64,000 nt of DNA from Actinomycetota bacterium (GTDB lineage: Bacteria; Actinomycetota; Acidimicrobiia; Acidimicrobiales; Ilumatobacteraceae). The position numbers and the translations under genes were made by a program. Positions 49,343-57,522 of the stretch are shown in pieces (within the stretch, counting starts at the first letter, position 1; each line of letters starts with the position of its first letter). The notes under the pieces were generated by a model. It searched no databases, was not told the DNA's origin, and worked only from the letters and a program-made list of their open reading frames with translations. The stretch is from contig CP064997.1 in the NCBI GenBank assembly GCA_016700055.1, positions 2,170,001 to 2,234,000 on the forward strand, given 5' to 3'.

Positions 49343-51325
49343 GTGGATGCCTCCCCTGTCGTCGACGTCTTCCCCGAGCTCGCCTCCGAACGCGCGCGCC
49401 TCTCGTTCGCGCGCGCCTGCCGAGACCGGATGATCGAGCGCTTCGCGCACGTCGACCCGGAGGCCGCGGCCGACGAAATCACGAAGGAGTACGTCGAGAT
49501 CACCGTCGCCGAGGCTCTCGACGACCTGCGCACGCCGGGTGCCGGCGACTTCTTCGGGCGCATCGACGAGGAAGCGCTTGGCCCGGGAGACGCACCCGAG
49601 CGGTGGTACATCGGGCGGCGCCACATCGAAGACGACGGGCACGAGCCGGTGGTGGTCGACTGGCGGGCGCCGATCGCCGCGCCGTTCTACCGGGCGACCG
49701 TCGCCGACCCGCTCGGCCTGGTCCACCGGCGGCGCTTCACCCTTGCCGGCGGGGAGATCACCGCCTATCTAGACGAGCACCTCGACGACCCGACCGCGGC
49801 CGATGTCGCCACGGGCATCCCCGATCCGGTGCTGGCCGAGATCGGCGCCGCCCGCACGGGCGCGATGCGCGAGATCGTGGCCACGATCCAGGCCGAGCAG
49901 GACGTCGTCATCCGCGCCCGGGCCGACCAGTGCCTGATCGTGCAGGGCGGCCCGGGCACCGGCAAGACCGCCGTCGGGCTCCACCGCGCGGCGTACCTGA
50001 TGTTCGAGCACCGGCGCCGGCTGAGTCGTGACGGCGTGCTGGTGGTCGGCCCCAACCCGGTGTTCCTCGACTACATCGCGAACGTGCTGCCCAGCCTCGG
50101 TGAGCGCGCGGTGCGCCAGTGCACGGTGCTCGACCTGTGCGCGCCGCGAGTGGACGTCTCCGACGTCGACCCTGCGGGAGCTGCGGTGGAGAAGGGTTCG
50201 CTCGCGATGGTCGAAATGCTCGAGCAGCGCCTGTTGGCGGCGATCAAGCCTCCCGACGACGACGTGCAGGTGCCGATCGGGACCCGCGTCTTCGTCTTCT
50301 CCGCCGGCGAGGTGGCCGGCTGGATCGAAGAGGTGCTCGACGGGCGCCTGCCGCTCAACCGCCGCCGCGAGGCATTGCGCGCGGCTGCCCAGCGTGAGCT
50401 GCTGCGGCGTACGGGGCGTGACGACTCGTGGGCCAACGCTCGAACGTTGCAGCAGGCGCTCCAGCGTGCGTGGCCCGCGCAGCACCCCGTACGGGTGGTC
50501 GACAAGCTGCTGGCTGCGGCCGGCTACGGCCCCGGGGGCAAGCGCCGGCGCTGGACGGCGGCGGACCAGTTGCTCGTCGACGAGGCGAACTCACTGCTGA
50601 ACGGCCCGCCATTCACCTACGGCCATCTCGTGGTCGACGAGGCCCAGGACCACTCCGCAGTCGCCCTGCGCGCGATCGGGCGGCGCAGCCCCACCGGCTC
50701 GATGACCATCCTCGGGGATCTGGCGCAGAGCACGGCGCCGGCCGGCCAGGAGGACTGGTCCGCAGTGCTCACGCACCTCGACGCGCTGGCCGGCCACGTC
50801 GCCGAGCTGACCATCGGTTATCGCGTGCCGGCGCCGATCCTCGACGTCGCGAACCGGCTGCTGGCGATGACCGCGGTCTCGACGGCACCGAGTCGCAGCG
50901 TCCGCCTCGAGGGAGCCGCCCCGGTGGTCAGGGTGGTTCCCACCGAGCGGCTGGCCGCGGCCGCCGCCGAGGAGGTGCGCCTGGTCAGGCACCGCCACCC
51001 GCTGACCGGTGTCGTCGCCCCTCAGCACCTCCACCCGGCACTGACCGAGGCGCTCGCCGCGGACGGCCTGTTCGCCGTGGCGTCGGCAGCCGGCGCGCCC
51101 GGCGACGACCGGGTGCCGCTCTTCACCCCGGAGGCCGTGAAGGGGCTCGAGTTCGACGGTGTGGTGGTGGTGAACCCGGCAGAGATCCTCGACGGCACGG
51201 CCCGGGGCGCGCGACTGCTGTACGTGGCGATGACCCGGGCGGTGCAGGTGCTGCACCTCGTCGGCGACGCGCCGCCTCCGCACTGGCTGTTCCCGGTGGT
51301 TTCGACGCACCCACGGGGTGGGTAA
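49343..51325 (+). CDS. helD: HelD-like RNA polymerase-associated helicase (UvrD family)
   Basis: 660 aa SF1 ATPase. A coiled-coil-rich N-terminus (R-A-R-L-S-F-A-R-A-C-R-D-R-M) and the V-V-V-D-W-R-A-P-I-A-A-P-F-Y segment precede Walker A G-G-P-G-T-G-K-T at 202, V-V-D-E-A-Q-D, and a late V-K-G-L-E-F-D-G-V-V-V with Y-V-A-M-T-R-A. HelD proteins pull stalled RNA polymerase off DNA. GTG 49343 starts 65 nt from the divergent mftA start. About 40-90 aa shorter than HelD proteins I know from B. subtilis and mycobacteria, so the secondary-channel arm may be reduced. Confidence 0.87.
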   Translation: MDASPVVDVFPELASERARLSFARACRDRMIERFAHVDPEAAADEITKEYVEITVAEALDDLRTPGAGDFFGRIDEEALGPGDAPERWYIGRRHIEDDGHEPVVVDWRAPIAAPFYRATVADPLGLVHRRRFTLAGGEITAYLDEHLDDPTAADVATGIPDPVLAEIGAARTGAMREIVATIQAEQDVVIRARADQCLIVQGGPGTGKTAVGLHRAAYLMFEHRRRLSRDGVLVVGPNPVFLDYIANVLPSLGERAVRQCTVLDLCAPRVDVSDVDPAGAAVEKGSLAMVEMLEQRLLAAIKPPDDDVQVPIGTRVFVFSAGEVAGWIEEVLDGRLPLNRRREALRAAAQRELLRRTGRDDSWANARTLQQALQRAWPAQHPVRVVDKLLAAAGYGPGGKRRRWTAADQLLVDEANSLLNGPPFTYGHLVVDEAQDHSAVALRAIGRRSPTGSMTILGDLAQSTAPAGQEDWSAVLTHLDALAGHVAELTIGYRVPAPILDVANRLLAMTAVSTAPSRSVRLEGAAPVVRVVPTERLAAAAAEEVRLVRHRHPLTGVVAPQHLHPALTEALAADGLFAVASAAGAPGDDRVPLFTPEAVKGLEFDGVVVVNPAEILDGTARGARLLYVAMTRAVQVLHLVGDAPPPHWLFPVVSTHPRGG

Positions 51326-51367
51326 GTCCGGCTCGTCCCACGGAACCCACGAAAGCAGGCACTTGAA

Positions 51368-51856
51368 ATGGCGAGAGTGCTCGTCGCGCTCGACGACTCC
51401 GACACCGCGGTCCACGTCGCCCGCCGCGCCCACGAACTGTTCGGTGACGACAGCCAGTACTTCGCGATCAACGTCGGCGACCAGGTGGTGCTGCCGGACA
51501 CCGTCACGTCGGTCCCGTTCGGCGTCGCGTACCCCTACGTATGGGCCGATGGCCGTTCGACGGTCGTGATCGCCGACGGCGTCGACCTGGGCGACGTCGA
51601 GGACGCTCGCGAAGAAGAAGCTCGCGACCAGGCCCAAGCGGCCGCAGAGGCCGGCGGCATCGACGACGCGGAGGCGATCGGAGGGCTTGGTGACCCGGCC
51701 GGAGCCATCGCCTCGGAAGCAGAACGCCAGCAGGTGGACGTGATCGTCGTTGGCAGCACCGAGCGCAGCCTGTTGTCGAGGCTCGTCAACCCCTCTGTCG
51801 CGAAGGGCGTCGAGTCGCTGACGAGCATCCCCGTGCTCGTCGTGGAGACCGACTGA
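51368..51856 (+). CDS. Universal stress protein (UspA family)
   Basis: 162 aa single Usp domain. It begins R-V-L-V-A-L-D-D-S-D-T-A, ends with V-D-V-I-V-V-G-S-T-E-R-S-L-L-S-R-L-V-N-P-S-V-A and I-P-V-L-V-V; the G-x2-R-S...S pattern is a variant of the ATP-binding G-x2-G-x9-G-S/T. An acidic, Ala-rich insert (E-E-E-A-R-D-Q-A-Q-A-A) lies in the middle. 42 nt after helD on the same strand. Confidence 0.85.
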   Translation: MARVLVALDDSDTAVHVARRAHELFGDDSQYFAINVGDQVVLPDTVTSVPFGVAYPYVWADGRSTVVIADGVDLGDVEDAREEEARDQAQAAAEAGGIDDAEAIGGLGDPAGAIASEAERQQVDVIVVGSTERSLLSRLVNPSVAKGVESLTSIPVLVVETD

Positions 51857-51913
51857 GCTCTCGGCGCTCGAGCGCTGTCAGGCTCCGGGTGTCGCCACCG
51901 CCCGTGCGTCGCC

Positions 51914-51919
51914 TACAGT
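51914..51919 (+). promoter_or_regulatory. -10 element before first alcohol dehydrogenase
   Basis: TACAGT, 49 nt before the GTG at 51969; a CGGGGGTG ribosome site (51957-51964) precedes the start, so this mRNA would have a leader, unlike most in the window. Confidence 0.4.
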
Positions 51920-51968
51920 CCGCGCGGAGGGGCTGAGCGAGTCCCGCGGAGCCAATCGGGGGTGTCCG

Positions 51969-53081
51969 GTGAAGACCAAGGCCGCTGTGCTGTGGGAGAC
52001 GAACCAGCCGTGGAGCGTCGAGGAGATCGAGCTCGACCCGCCGGGGCCCGGCGAGGTGCTGGTGAAGCTGGCCGCGTCGGGGATGTGCCACAGCGACGAG
52101 CATCTCGTCACCGGCGATCTGCCGTTCGCCCTGCCGATCATCGGCGGTCACGAAGGGGCCGGGGTGGTGCAAGAAGTCGGTTCCGGGGTGAGCTGGCTCG
52201 CCCCCGGTGACCACGTCGTGTTCGGCTTCATCCCCTCGTGCGGGCGCTGCCCGAGCTGTTCCACGGGCCACCAGAACCTCTGCGACCTCGGCGCGTTGAT
52301 GGGTCTCGGCCTGCAGATCTCCGACGGCACGTCACGACACCACGCGCAGGGCAAGGACGTCGGTCTCATGTGTCTCCTCGGCACGTTCGCGCACCACACG
52401 GTGGTCAACGAGGCGAGCTGCATCAAGATCGAGCCCGACGTACCCCTCGACAAGGCCTGCCTGCTCGGCTGCGGGGTGGTCACCGGATGGGGCTCAGCCG
52501 TCTATGCCGCCGAGACGCGGCCCGGCGACACCGTGGCCGTGGTCGGTGTGGGCGGCATCGGCGCTAACGCGATCCAGGGCGCGAAGCTGGCCGGGGCGAA
52601 GCGGATCGTGGCCATCGACCCGGTCGAGTTCAAGCGTGAGAAGGCGATGGAGTTCGGTGCCACTCACACCGCCCCCTCGCTCGCCGAGGCGCTCCCGCTG
52701 ATCCAGGACATCACGTGGGGCACGATGGCCAACAAGGTGATCATGACGATGGGCGTCGGCTCCGGCGAGGTGATGGCCGACGCGCTCGCGCTGGCCGCGA
52801 AGCGCGGCCGGGTCGTCGTCACCAACATCCACCCGGCGATGGAGGCATCGGCCAGCATGAGCCTGCTCGACCTCACGCTGATGGAGAAGCAGGTGGTCGG
52901 GTCGCTGTTCGGCTCGGGCAACCCGCGCGCCGACATCCCGAAGTTGCTCGGCCTCTACCGGGAAGGCCAGCTCGACCTCGACGGGCTCGTCACCCGCACG
53001 TACCCGCTCGAGGGCGTGAACGAGGGTTACGAGGCGATGCGCCGGGCGGAGAACATCCGCGGCGTGCTGGTGTACGACTGA
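51969..53081 (+). CDS. NDMA-dependent (nicotinoprotein) alcohol dehydrogenase, first copy
   Basis: 370 aa zinc MDR alcohol dehydrogenase. Catalytic zinc ligands: Cys in S-G-M-C-H-S-D-E-H, His in G-G-H-E-G-A-G, Cys in L-G-C-G-V-V-T-G-W-G-S. Structural zinc site C-G-R-C-P-S-C-S-T-G-H-Q-N-L-C. Rossmann V-G-V-G-G-I-G-A-N-A. The whole sequence follows NDMA-dependent dehydrogenases that keep NAD bound and use mycofactocin as external electron acceptor. GTG start with a good ribosome site. Second copy follows after 37 nt. Confidence 0.9.
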   Translation: MKTKAAVLWETNQPWSVEEIELDPPGPGEVLVKLAASGMCHSDEHLVTGDLPFALPIIGGHEGAGVVQEVGSGVSWLAPGDHVVFGFIPSCGRCPSCSTGHQNLCDLGALMGLGLQISDGTSRHHAQGKDVGLMCLLGTFAHHTVVNEASCIKIEPDVPLDKACLLGCGVVTGWGSAVYAAETRPGDTVAVVGVGGIGANAIQGAKLAGAKRIVAIDPVEFKREKAMEFGATHTAPSLAEALPLIQDITWGTMANKVIMTMGVGSGEVMADALALAAKRGRVVVTNIHPAMEASASMSLLDLTLMEKQVVGSLFGSGNPRADIPKLLGLYREGQLDLDGLVTRTYPLEGVNEGYEAMRRAENIRGVLVYD

Positions 53082-53118
53082 ACACGGTGAAGACCGAGAA
53101 CACGGCAAGGAGAGACCG

Positions 53119-54267
53119 ATGAAGGCGCGCGCTGCGGTGCTGGCGGGGCTGCACCAGCCCTGGAAGGTGCAAGAGATCGACATCGACCCGCCCAAGGCGG
53201 GTGAGGTCCTGGTGCAGTGGAAGGCCGCCGGGATGTGCCATTCCGACGAGCACATGGTCACCGGCGACATGGTCCCCGATCCCGAGTTCATGGCCTTGCT
53301 CGGCGCGGAGAGCATCTTCCCGCTGATCGGTGGCCATGAGGGCGCGGGGGTGATCGCCGAGGTGGGTCCCGGCGTGACGTCGGTGCAGCCCGGCGACCAC
53401 GTGTCGGCGAACTTCGTGCCGAGCTGCGGGCGGTGCCGCTACTGCGTCACCGGCCGATCGGTGATCTGCGACAACGGTGCCGCGACTCTGGCCGGTGGGA
53501 TGATCACCGACGGCACGCACCGTCACTTCGTCGACGGCCAGCCGATCACCATGATGGCCAAGGTGGGCACGTTCTCCGAGTACAGCTGTGTCTCGGAGCT
53601 GTCCGTGATCAGGGTCGATCCCGACCTCCCGTTCGAATGCGTCGCCGTCGTGTCTTGCGGGGTGGCCACCGGATGGGGCTCTGCGGTGCGCCGCGCCGGT
53701 ACCCAGGCGGGCGACACCGTCGTCGTGGTCGGCATCGGCGGCATCGGCATCAACGCCGTGCAAGGCGCGCGCATGGTCGGCGCCAAACGGGTCATCGCCG
53801 TCGACCCGGTGGAGTTCAAGCGGGAGAAGGCGATGGAGTTCGGCGCCACCCACACGTTCGCGTCGATGGCCGAGGCCCTGCCCGCGGTGATGGAGATGAC
53901 GTGGGGCCAGATGGCCGACCGGGTCGTGATGACGCCCGGAGTGCTGCACGGCGAGATGATGGAGGAGGGGATGAACCTCACCGGCAAGGGCGGCACGCTC
54001 GTCGTCACCGCCATCTCGCCGATGTCTTCGAACGAGGCCTCGGTGAACCTGTTCTCTCTTGCGATGATGCACAAGGAGATCAAGGGCACGATCTTCGGCA
54101 GCCTCAACCCCCGGGTGGACATCCCCGGGCTGCTCGACATGTACCGCACCGGCCAGCTCAAGCTCGACGAGCTGATCACGCGTCGCTACCCCCTCGACGA
54201 GATCAACGAGGGCTACCGCGCGATGCGAGACGGGGAGAACATCCGCGGCGTCATCGTCTATGACTGA
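53119..54267 (+). CDS. NDMA-dependent (nicotinoprotein) alcohol dehydrogenase, second copy
   Basis: 382 aa, clearly a paralogue of the preceding gene. Zinc ligands conserved (A-G-M-C-H-S-D-E-H, G-G-H-E-G-A-G, V-S-C-G-V-A-T-G-W-G-S; structural C-G-R-C-R-Y-C-V-T-G-R-S-V-I-C). It carries a ~14-residue insert after G-D-M-V (P-D-P-E-F-M-A-L-L-G-A-E) that should change the alcohol pocket. ATG 53119 has an AAGGAGA ribosome site. The stop overlaps the MoxR gene start by 8 nt. Confidence 0.9.
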   Translation: MKARAAVLAGLHQPWKVQEIDIDPPKAGEVLVQWKAAGMCHSDEHMVTGDMVPDPEFMALLGAESIFPLIGGHEGAGVIAEVGPGVTSVQPGDHVSANFVPSCGRCRYCVTGRSVICDNGAATLAGGMITDGTHRHFVDGQPITMMAKVGTFSEYSCVSELSVIRVDPDLPFECVAVVSCGVATGWGSAVRRAGTQAGDTVVVVGIGGIGINAVQGARMVGAKRVIAVDPVEFKREKAMEFGATHTFASMAEALPAVMEMTWGQMADRVVMTPGVLHGEMMEEGMNLTGKGGTLVVTAISPMSSNEASVNLFSLAMMHKEIKGTIFGSLNPRVDIPGLLDMYRTGQLKLDELITRRYPLDEINEGYRAMRDGENIRGVIVYD

Positions 54268-55180
54268 GCGCCCACTGCTCGACCGCGCGGCCGAGCAGGT
54301 GGTCGGTCGCCGGCGGGAGCTGGAGCTGGTGCTCGCCGCCCTCGCCGCCGATCGCCACATCCTCCTCGAAGGGCCGCCGGGCACGGGCAAGAGCACGCTC
54401 CTGCGGGCGGTCGCCGACGAGCTCGGCATCGGCTTCGAGTTCGTCGAGGGCAATGCCGAGCTCACGCCGTCGCGCCTCGTCGGCCACTTCGACCCGGCGC
54501 GCGTGCTGAGCGAGGGCTACGACGCCGACGTGTTCGTGGACGGTCCGCTCGTGTCGGCGATGCGCGACGGCTCGCTGCTTTACGTCGAGGAGATCAACCG
54601 CATCCCCGAAGAGACGTTGAACGTGCTGATCACGGTGATGAGCGAGGCCGAGCTGCACGTGCCCCGGCTCGGGCGGGTGAAGGCCACCGCCGGCTTCGCG
54701 ATGGTGGCGGCGATGAACCCGTTCGACGCGGTCGGCACGGCGCGCATCTCGAGCGCCGTGTACGACCGCTGCTGCCGCCTCGCCGTCGGGTACCAGTCGG
54801 CCGGCGACGAGACGCAGATCGTCACGCGGGCGGCCCGTGCCGCGATCGACGCGGCATGGGTGGGCAAGGTGGTCGAGCTCGTCAGGCGCACGCGCTCGCA
54901 TCCCGACCTGCGCGTCGGCTCCTCCGTGCGCGGGGCGATCGACCTCGCCGTCGTCGCCAGGTCTCTCGCCGAGCTGCGCGGGCTGCCGGTGGATCACCCG
55001 AGCGTCGGCCTCGACGCGGCGCTGGTGTCGCTGTCAGGTCGTGTGCGCCTGCGCGAGGGCGCCATGGCGACGGCCGAGGAGATCGTCACCGAGCTCTGGC
55101 AGGAGGTGTTCGGGCGTGTCGGCGGTGGTGACGGCGAGGGAAAAGACGCGGCCCCGAGCGGGGCCACGAGCTCGGCCTGA
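54260..55180 (+). CDS. MoxR-family AAA+ ATPase
   Basis: 306 aa. Walker A G-P-P-G-T-G-K-S-T at 38-46, sensor/Walker B L-L-Y-V-E-E-I-N-R, and A-A-M-N-P-F for sensor 1. MoxR proteins act with a VWA partner in insertion of cofactors or metal into enzymes (MoxR for methanol dehydrogenase, CoxD for CO dehydrogenase). The ATG lies 8 nt inside the upstream alcohol dehydrogenase gene, arguing for joint function. The Gly/Ala-rich tail is unstructured. Confidence 0.88.
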   Translation: MTERPLLDRAAEQVVGRRRELELVLAALAADRHILLEGPPGTGKSTLLRAVADELGIGFEFVEGNAELTPSRLVGHFDPARVLSEGYDADVFVDGPLVSAMRDGSLLYVEEINRIPEETLNVLITVMSEAELHVPRLGRVKATAGFAMVAAMNPFDAVGTARISSAVYDRCCRLAVGYQSAGDETQIVTRAARAAIDAAWVGKVVELVRRTRSHPDLRVGSSVRGAIDLAVVARSLAELRGLPVDHPSVGLDAALVSLSGRVRLREGAMATAEEIVTELWQEVFGRVGGGDGEGKDAAPSGATSSA

Positions 55181-55191
55181 AGCGGCCCCAC

Positions 55192-56142
55192 GTGGCCGAG
55201 GGCGACGCGGCCGACGACGCGGTCGCTCAGGCGTCGAAGCGCACCCAGTCGCGCCGTGAGCTCGCCCGCCACGATCGCTTCGAGCAGGTCTCTCCCGAGG
55301 TCGGCGAGATCGACGACGCGGCGGTCGAGGAGGGCCTGCGCGACGACCCCGACGAGACCCTCGCGCTGCTCGCCGACCTCACCGGGGCGACGGACCCCAA
55401 GCTGCGTGAGCTGGCCCGACGACTCGCCGGCCAGCTGTTCCTCGACCTCGCGAAGCGCGGGCCGGCACGCCCGCGCGGTGTCGGCAAGCTCGCTTCGCTG
55501 CCCTACCGGCCAGGCGTCGGCGAGCTCGACCTCGACGCCAGCCTGGAGCCGATCGTCGAGGCGCGCGGCGCGGCCGCGGCGGTCGATCCCGAGCGCCTGC
55601 GCGTGCGGACCTGGGTGAAGCCGGGCACGGCGCTCTGCCTGCTCGTCGACCGCAGCGGCTCGATGGGCGGCAAGCCGCTGGCCACGTCGGCCGTGGCCGC
55701 CGCTGCGGTGGCGTGGCGCCAGCCGGGCGACTACAGCGTCGTCGCGTTCGGCAAGGACGTCGTGGTGGCGAAATCTCAGGACGTGCCCAAGGATCCCGGC
55801 AGGGTCGTCACCGACGTGCTGGCGCTACGTGGCTTCGGCACGACCGACGTCGCTGGAGCGCTCGAGGTGGCGAGGGGCCAGCTGGCCCGCAGCCGGGCCG
55901 GCCGCAAGATCGCGGTGCTGCTCTCGGACTGCCGGGCCACCATGCCCGGCGACGTCGTCGCGATGGCGAGGGCGCTCGACGAGCTGGCGATCATCGCGCC
56001 GGAGGGCGACGCCGACGAGGCGCGCGCCCTCGCGGCGGATCTGGGGGCCCGGATGACGACGGTCCGTGGGCCGAGCGAAGTGGTCGAGGCGTTGCGCCGC
56101 GTGCTCGACGACGGCGGGCCCGCGCCGCGGCTCAGCAGCTGA
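55192..56142 (+). CDS. VWA-domain protein (CoxE-like), MoxR partner
   Basis: 316 aa. The N-terminal half is charged and helical (E-V-G-E-I-D-D-A-A-V-E-E-G-L). The C-terminal VWA domain has the MIDAS motif D153-R-S155-G-S157 and R-G-F-G-T-T-D-V-A-G-A-L. Arrangement and motif order match CoxE/NorD-like partners of MoxR ATPases. GTG start at 55192, 11 nt after the MoxR stop. The 3' end overlaps the convergent LCP gene by 11 nt. Confidence 0.82.
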   Translation: MAEGDAADDAVAQASKRTQSRRELARHDRFEQVSPEVGEIDDAAVEEGLRDDPDETLALLADLTGATDPKLRELARRLAGQLFLDLAKRGPARPRGVGKLASLPYRPGVGELDLDASLEPIVEARGAAAAVDPERLRVRTWVKPGTALCLLVDRSGSMGGKPLATSAVAAAAVAWRQPGDYSVVAFGKDVVVAKSQDVPKDPGRVVTDVLALRGFGTTDVAGALEVARGQLARSRAGRKIAVLLSDCRATMPGDVVAMARALDELAIIAPEGDADEARALAADLGARMTTVRGPSEVVEALRRVLDDGGPAPRLSS

Positions 56143-57469
56143 CGTCGGCGGGGGGCACGATGCCGAAGACGTCGTCCTCGGCGAGCACCAGCGGCAGTGT
56201 CGACGTGGTCGGCGCGACTGTCGATCCGGTTCCGGGCGGGTCGCTCGCCGTCGGTGCGGTGCCGGCGATCGTGGTCGTGCCGTAGATCTGCTCCAGCACC
56301 TGCTCGGGGGCGTCGGCCAAACGGGCTTCGCCCCTGAAGACGGAGAGGATCGCCTGCATGTTGTCCGAGTCGAGCTCGGGCACCAGCACCGAGTTGCCCG
56401 AGATCGTTGCCGGAGTGGAAGCGATCTGGTACGTGCGCAGCGTGACCGGGTCGAGGTCGCGCATCGCTGTCGCGAGGTCGAGCAGCCTGCCGATGGTCAG
56501 GCCGCTGTCGGTGTGGACGTAGTCGAGCGCCGTGTCGATGAGGTCCTTCGCCACCCGAGGGTCGCGGACGCCTTCGTCGAGAGCCGCCGACAGCGCGCGG
56601 CGCAAGAAGTCCTGCTGGCGCGAGATGCGACCCCAGTCGGCCGACTTGTCTTCCTTCCACTCCCCGCTCTCCGGGTCGAGGTAGTGGAGGTGCCGCGAGC
56701 GCACGTAGGCGAGAGCTGCCTCGCCGTCGAGCGTGACGCAGCCGGGGTTCGCGATGTCGAGGTTGGTGGAGCGGTCACGCACTGCGAACTGGAACGGCAC
56801 GGCCACCCCACCCACGGCGTCGACCATGTTCTTGAACGCGCAGAAGTCGACGTTCAGGTAGTGGTCGATCGGGATCTGGAAGTTCTCCCAGATCGTCGCG
56901 ATGAGCGGGTTCGGGTCGTCGATCACGAACGCGGAGTTGATCCGGCTCTTGGAGTTGCGCCCGGCGATCTCCACCCACAGGTCGCGGGGGAACGACAGCA
57001 CCGCGGCCTGGTTCGAGCCGGGGTCGAGGCGGATGACCATGATGGTGTCCGACCGCTCGCCCAGGTTGTCGCGGTCGCCGAACGCGGCGTAGTAGGGCGA
57101 GTCCGGGTCGACGCAGGCGTTGTTGTCGCTGCCGGTGACGAGGAAGTTGCGGGCGGTCATGTCGACCGCCACCGGCACCGTGGTGTCGGCGGGATCGGTG
57201 GCACTGGGGCCGGTGTCCGCGACCGCGGAGTCGGTGGGCGGCTGCCCGGCATCGGTGGTCACCGAAGCCGACGGGTCGGCGATGGTCACCACTCGGCGGT
57301 CGTTGGCCTTCTCGTTGCCGTAGAACATCACCGCGGCCGTTGCGAAGCAGGCGGCGACGACGCCGAGGTTGAACACCAGCACCCCTCGCTGGGGCCAGGT
57401 GCGACGCAACCGCTGTCGCTTGGGCGCAGCCGCGTCGCCAGGAGAGGGATCCGCAGGTACGTCGGCCAT
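56132..57469 (-). CDS. LytR-CpsA-Psr (LCP) family cell-wall ligase
   Basis: 445 aa. A cytoplasmic basic N-terminus (K-R-Q-R-L-R-R), one transmembrane helix (~30-50), a Thr/Asp-rich linker, then the LCP domain (~105-270): F-L-V-T-G-S-D-N, R-S-D-T-I-M-V-I-R-L-D, F-P-R-D-L-W-V-E, N-x-A-F, V-D-A-V-G-G-V-A-V and A-L-A-Y-V-R-S-R. LCP proteins attach polymers such as arabinogalactan or teichoic acids to peptidoglycan. ATG 57469 has TAGCTT 10 nt upstream. 53 nt after valS on the same strand. Confidence 0.88.
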   Translation of the reverse strand: MADVPADPSPGDAAAPKRQRLRRTWPQRGVLVFNLGVVAACFATAAVMFYGNEKANDRRVVTIADPSASVTTDAGQPPTDSAVADTGPSATDPADTTVPVAVDMTARNFLVTGSDNNACVDPDSPYYAAFGDRDNLGERSDTIMVIRLDPGSNQAAVLSFPRDLWVEIAGRNSKSRINSAFVIDDPNPLIATIWENFQIPIDHYLNVDFCAFKNMVDAVGGVAVPFQFAVRDRSTNLDIANPGCVTLDGEAALAYVRSRHLHYLDPESGEWKEDKSADWGRISRQQDFLRRALSAALDEGVRDPRVAKDLIDTALDYVHTDSGLTIGRLLDLATAMRDLDPVTLRTYQIASTPATISGNSVLVPELDSDNMQAILSVFRGEARLADAPEQVLEQIYGTTTIAGTAPTASDPPGTGSTVAPTTSTLPLVLAEDDVFGIVPPADVSC

Positions 57470-57479
57470 GGCACCGAAG

Positions 57480-57485
57480 AAGCTA
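57480..57485 (-). promoter_or_regulatory. -10 element of LCP gene
   Basis: TAGCTT on the minus strand, 10 nt before the ATG at 57469. Confidence 0.38.
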
Positions 57486-57522
57486 CCGGCCGCCGTGTCG
57501 GCGGCGGCCGCGCGCCGTCGGG

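Noticed and set aside
51864..51875. GCGCTCGAGCGC palindrome after the universal stress gene
   Set aside because: Only six-base arms of GC-rich sequence with no loop; expected by chance at this GC content and not near a -10.
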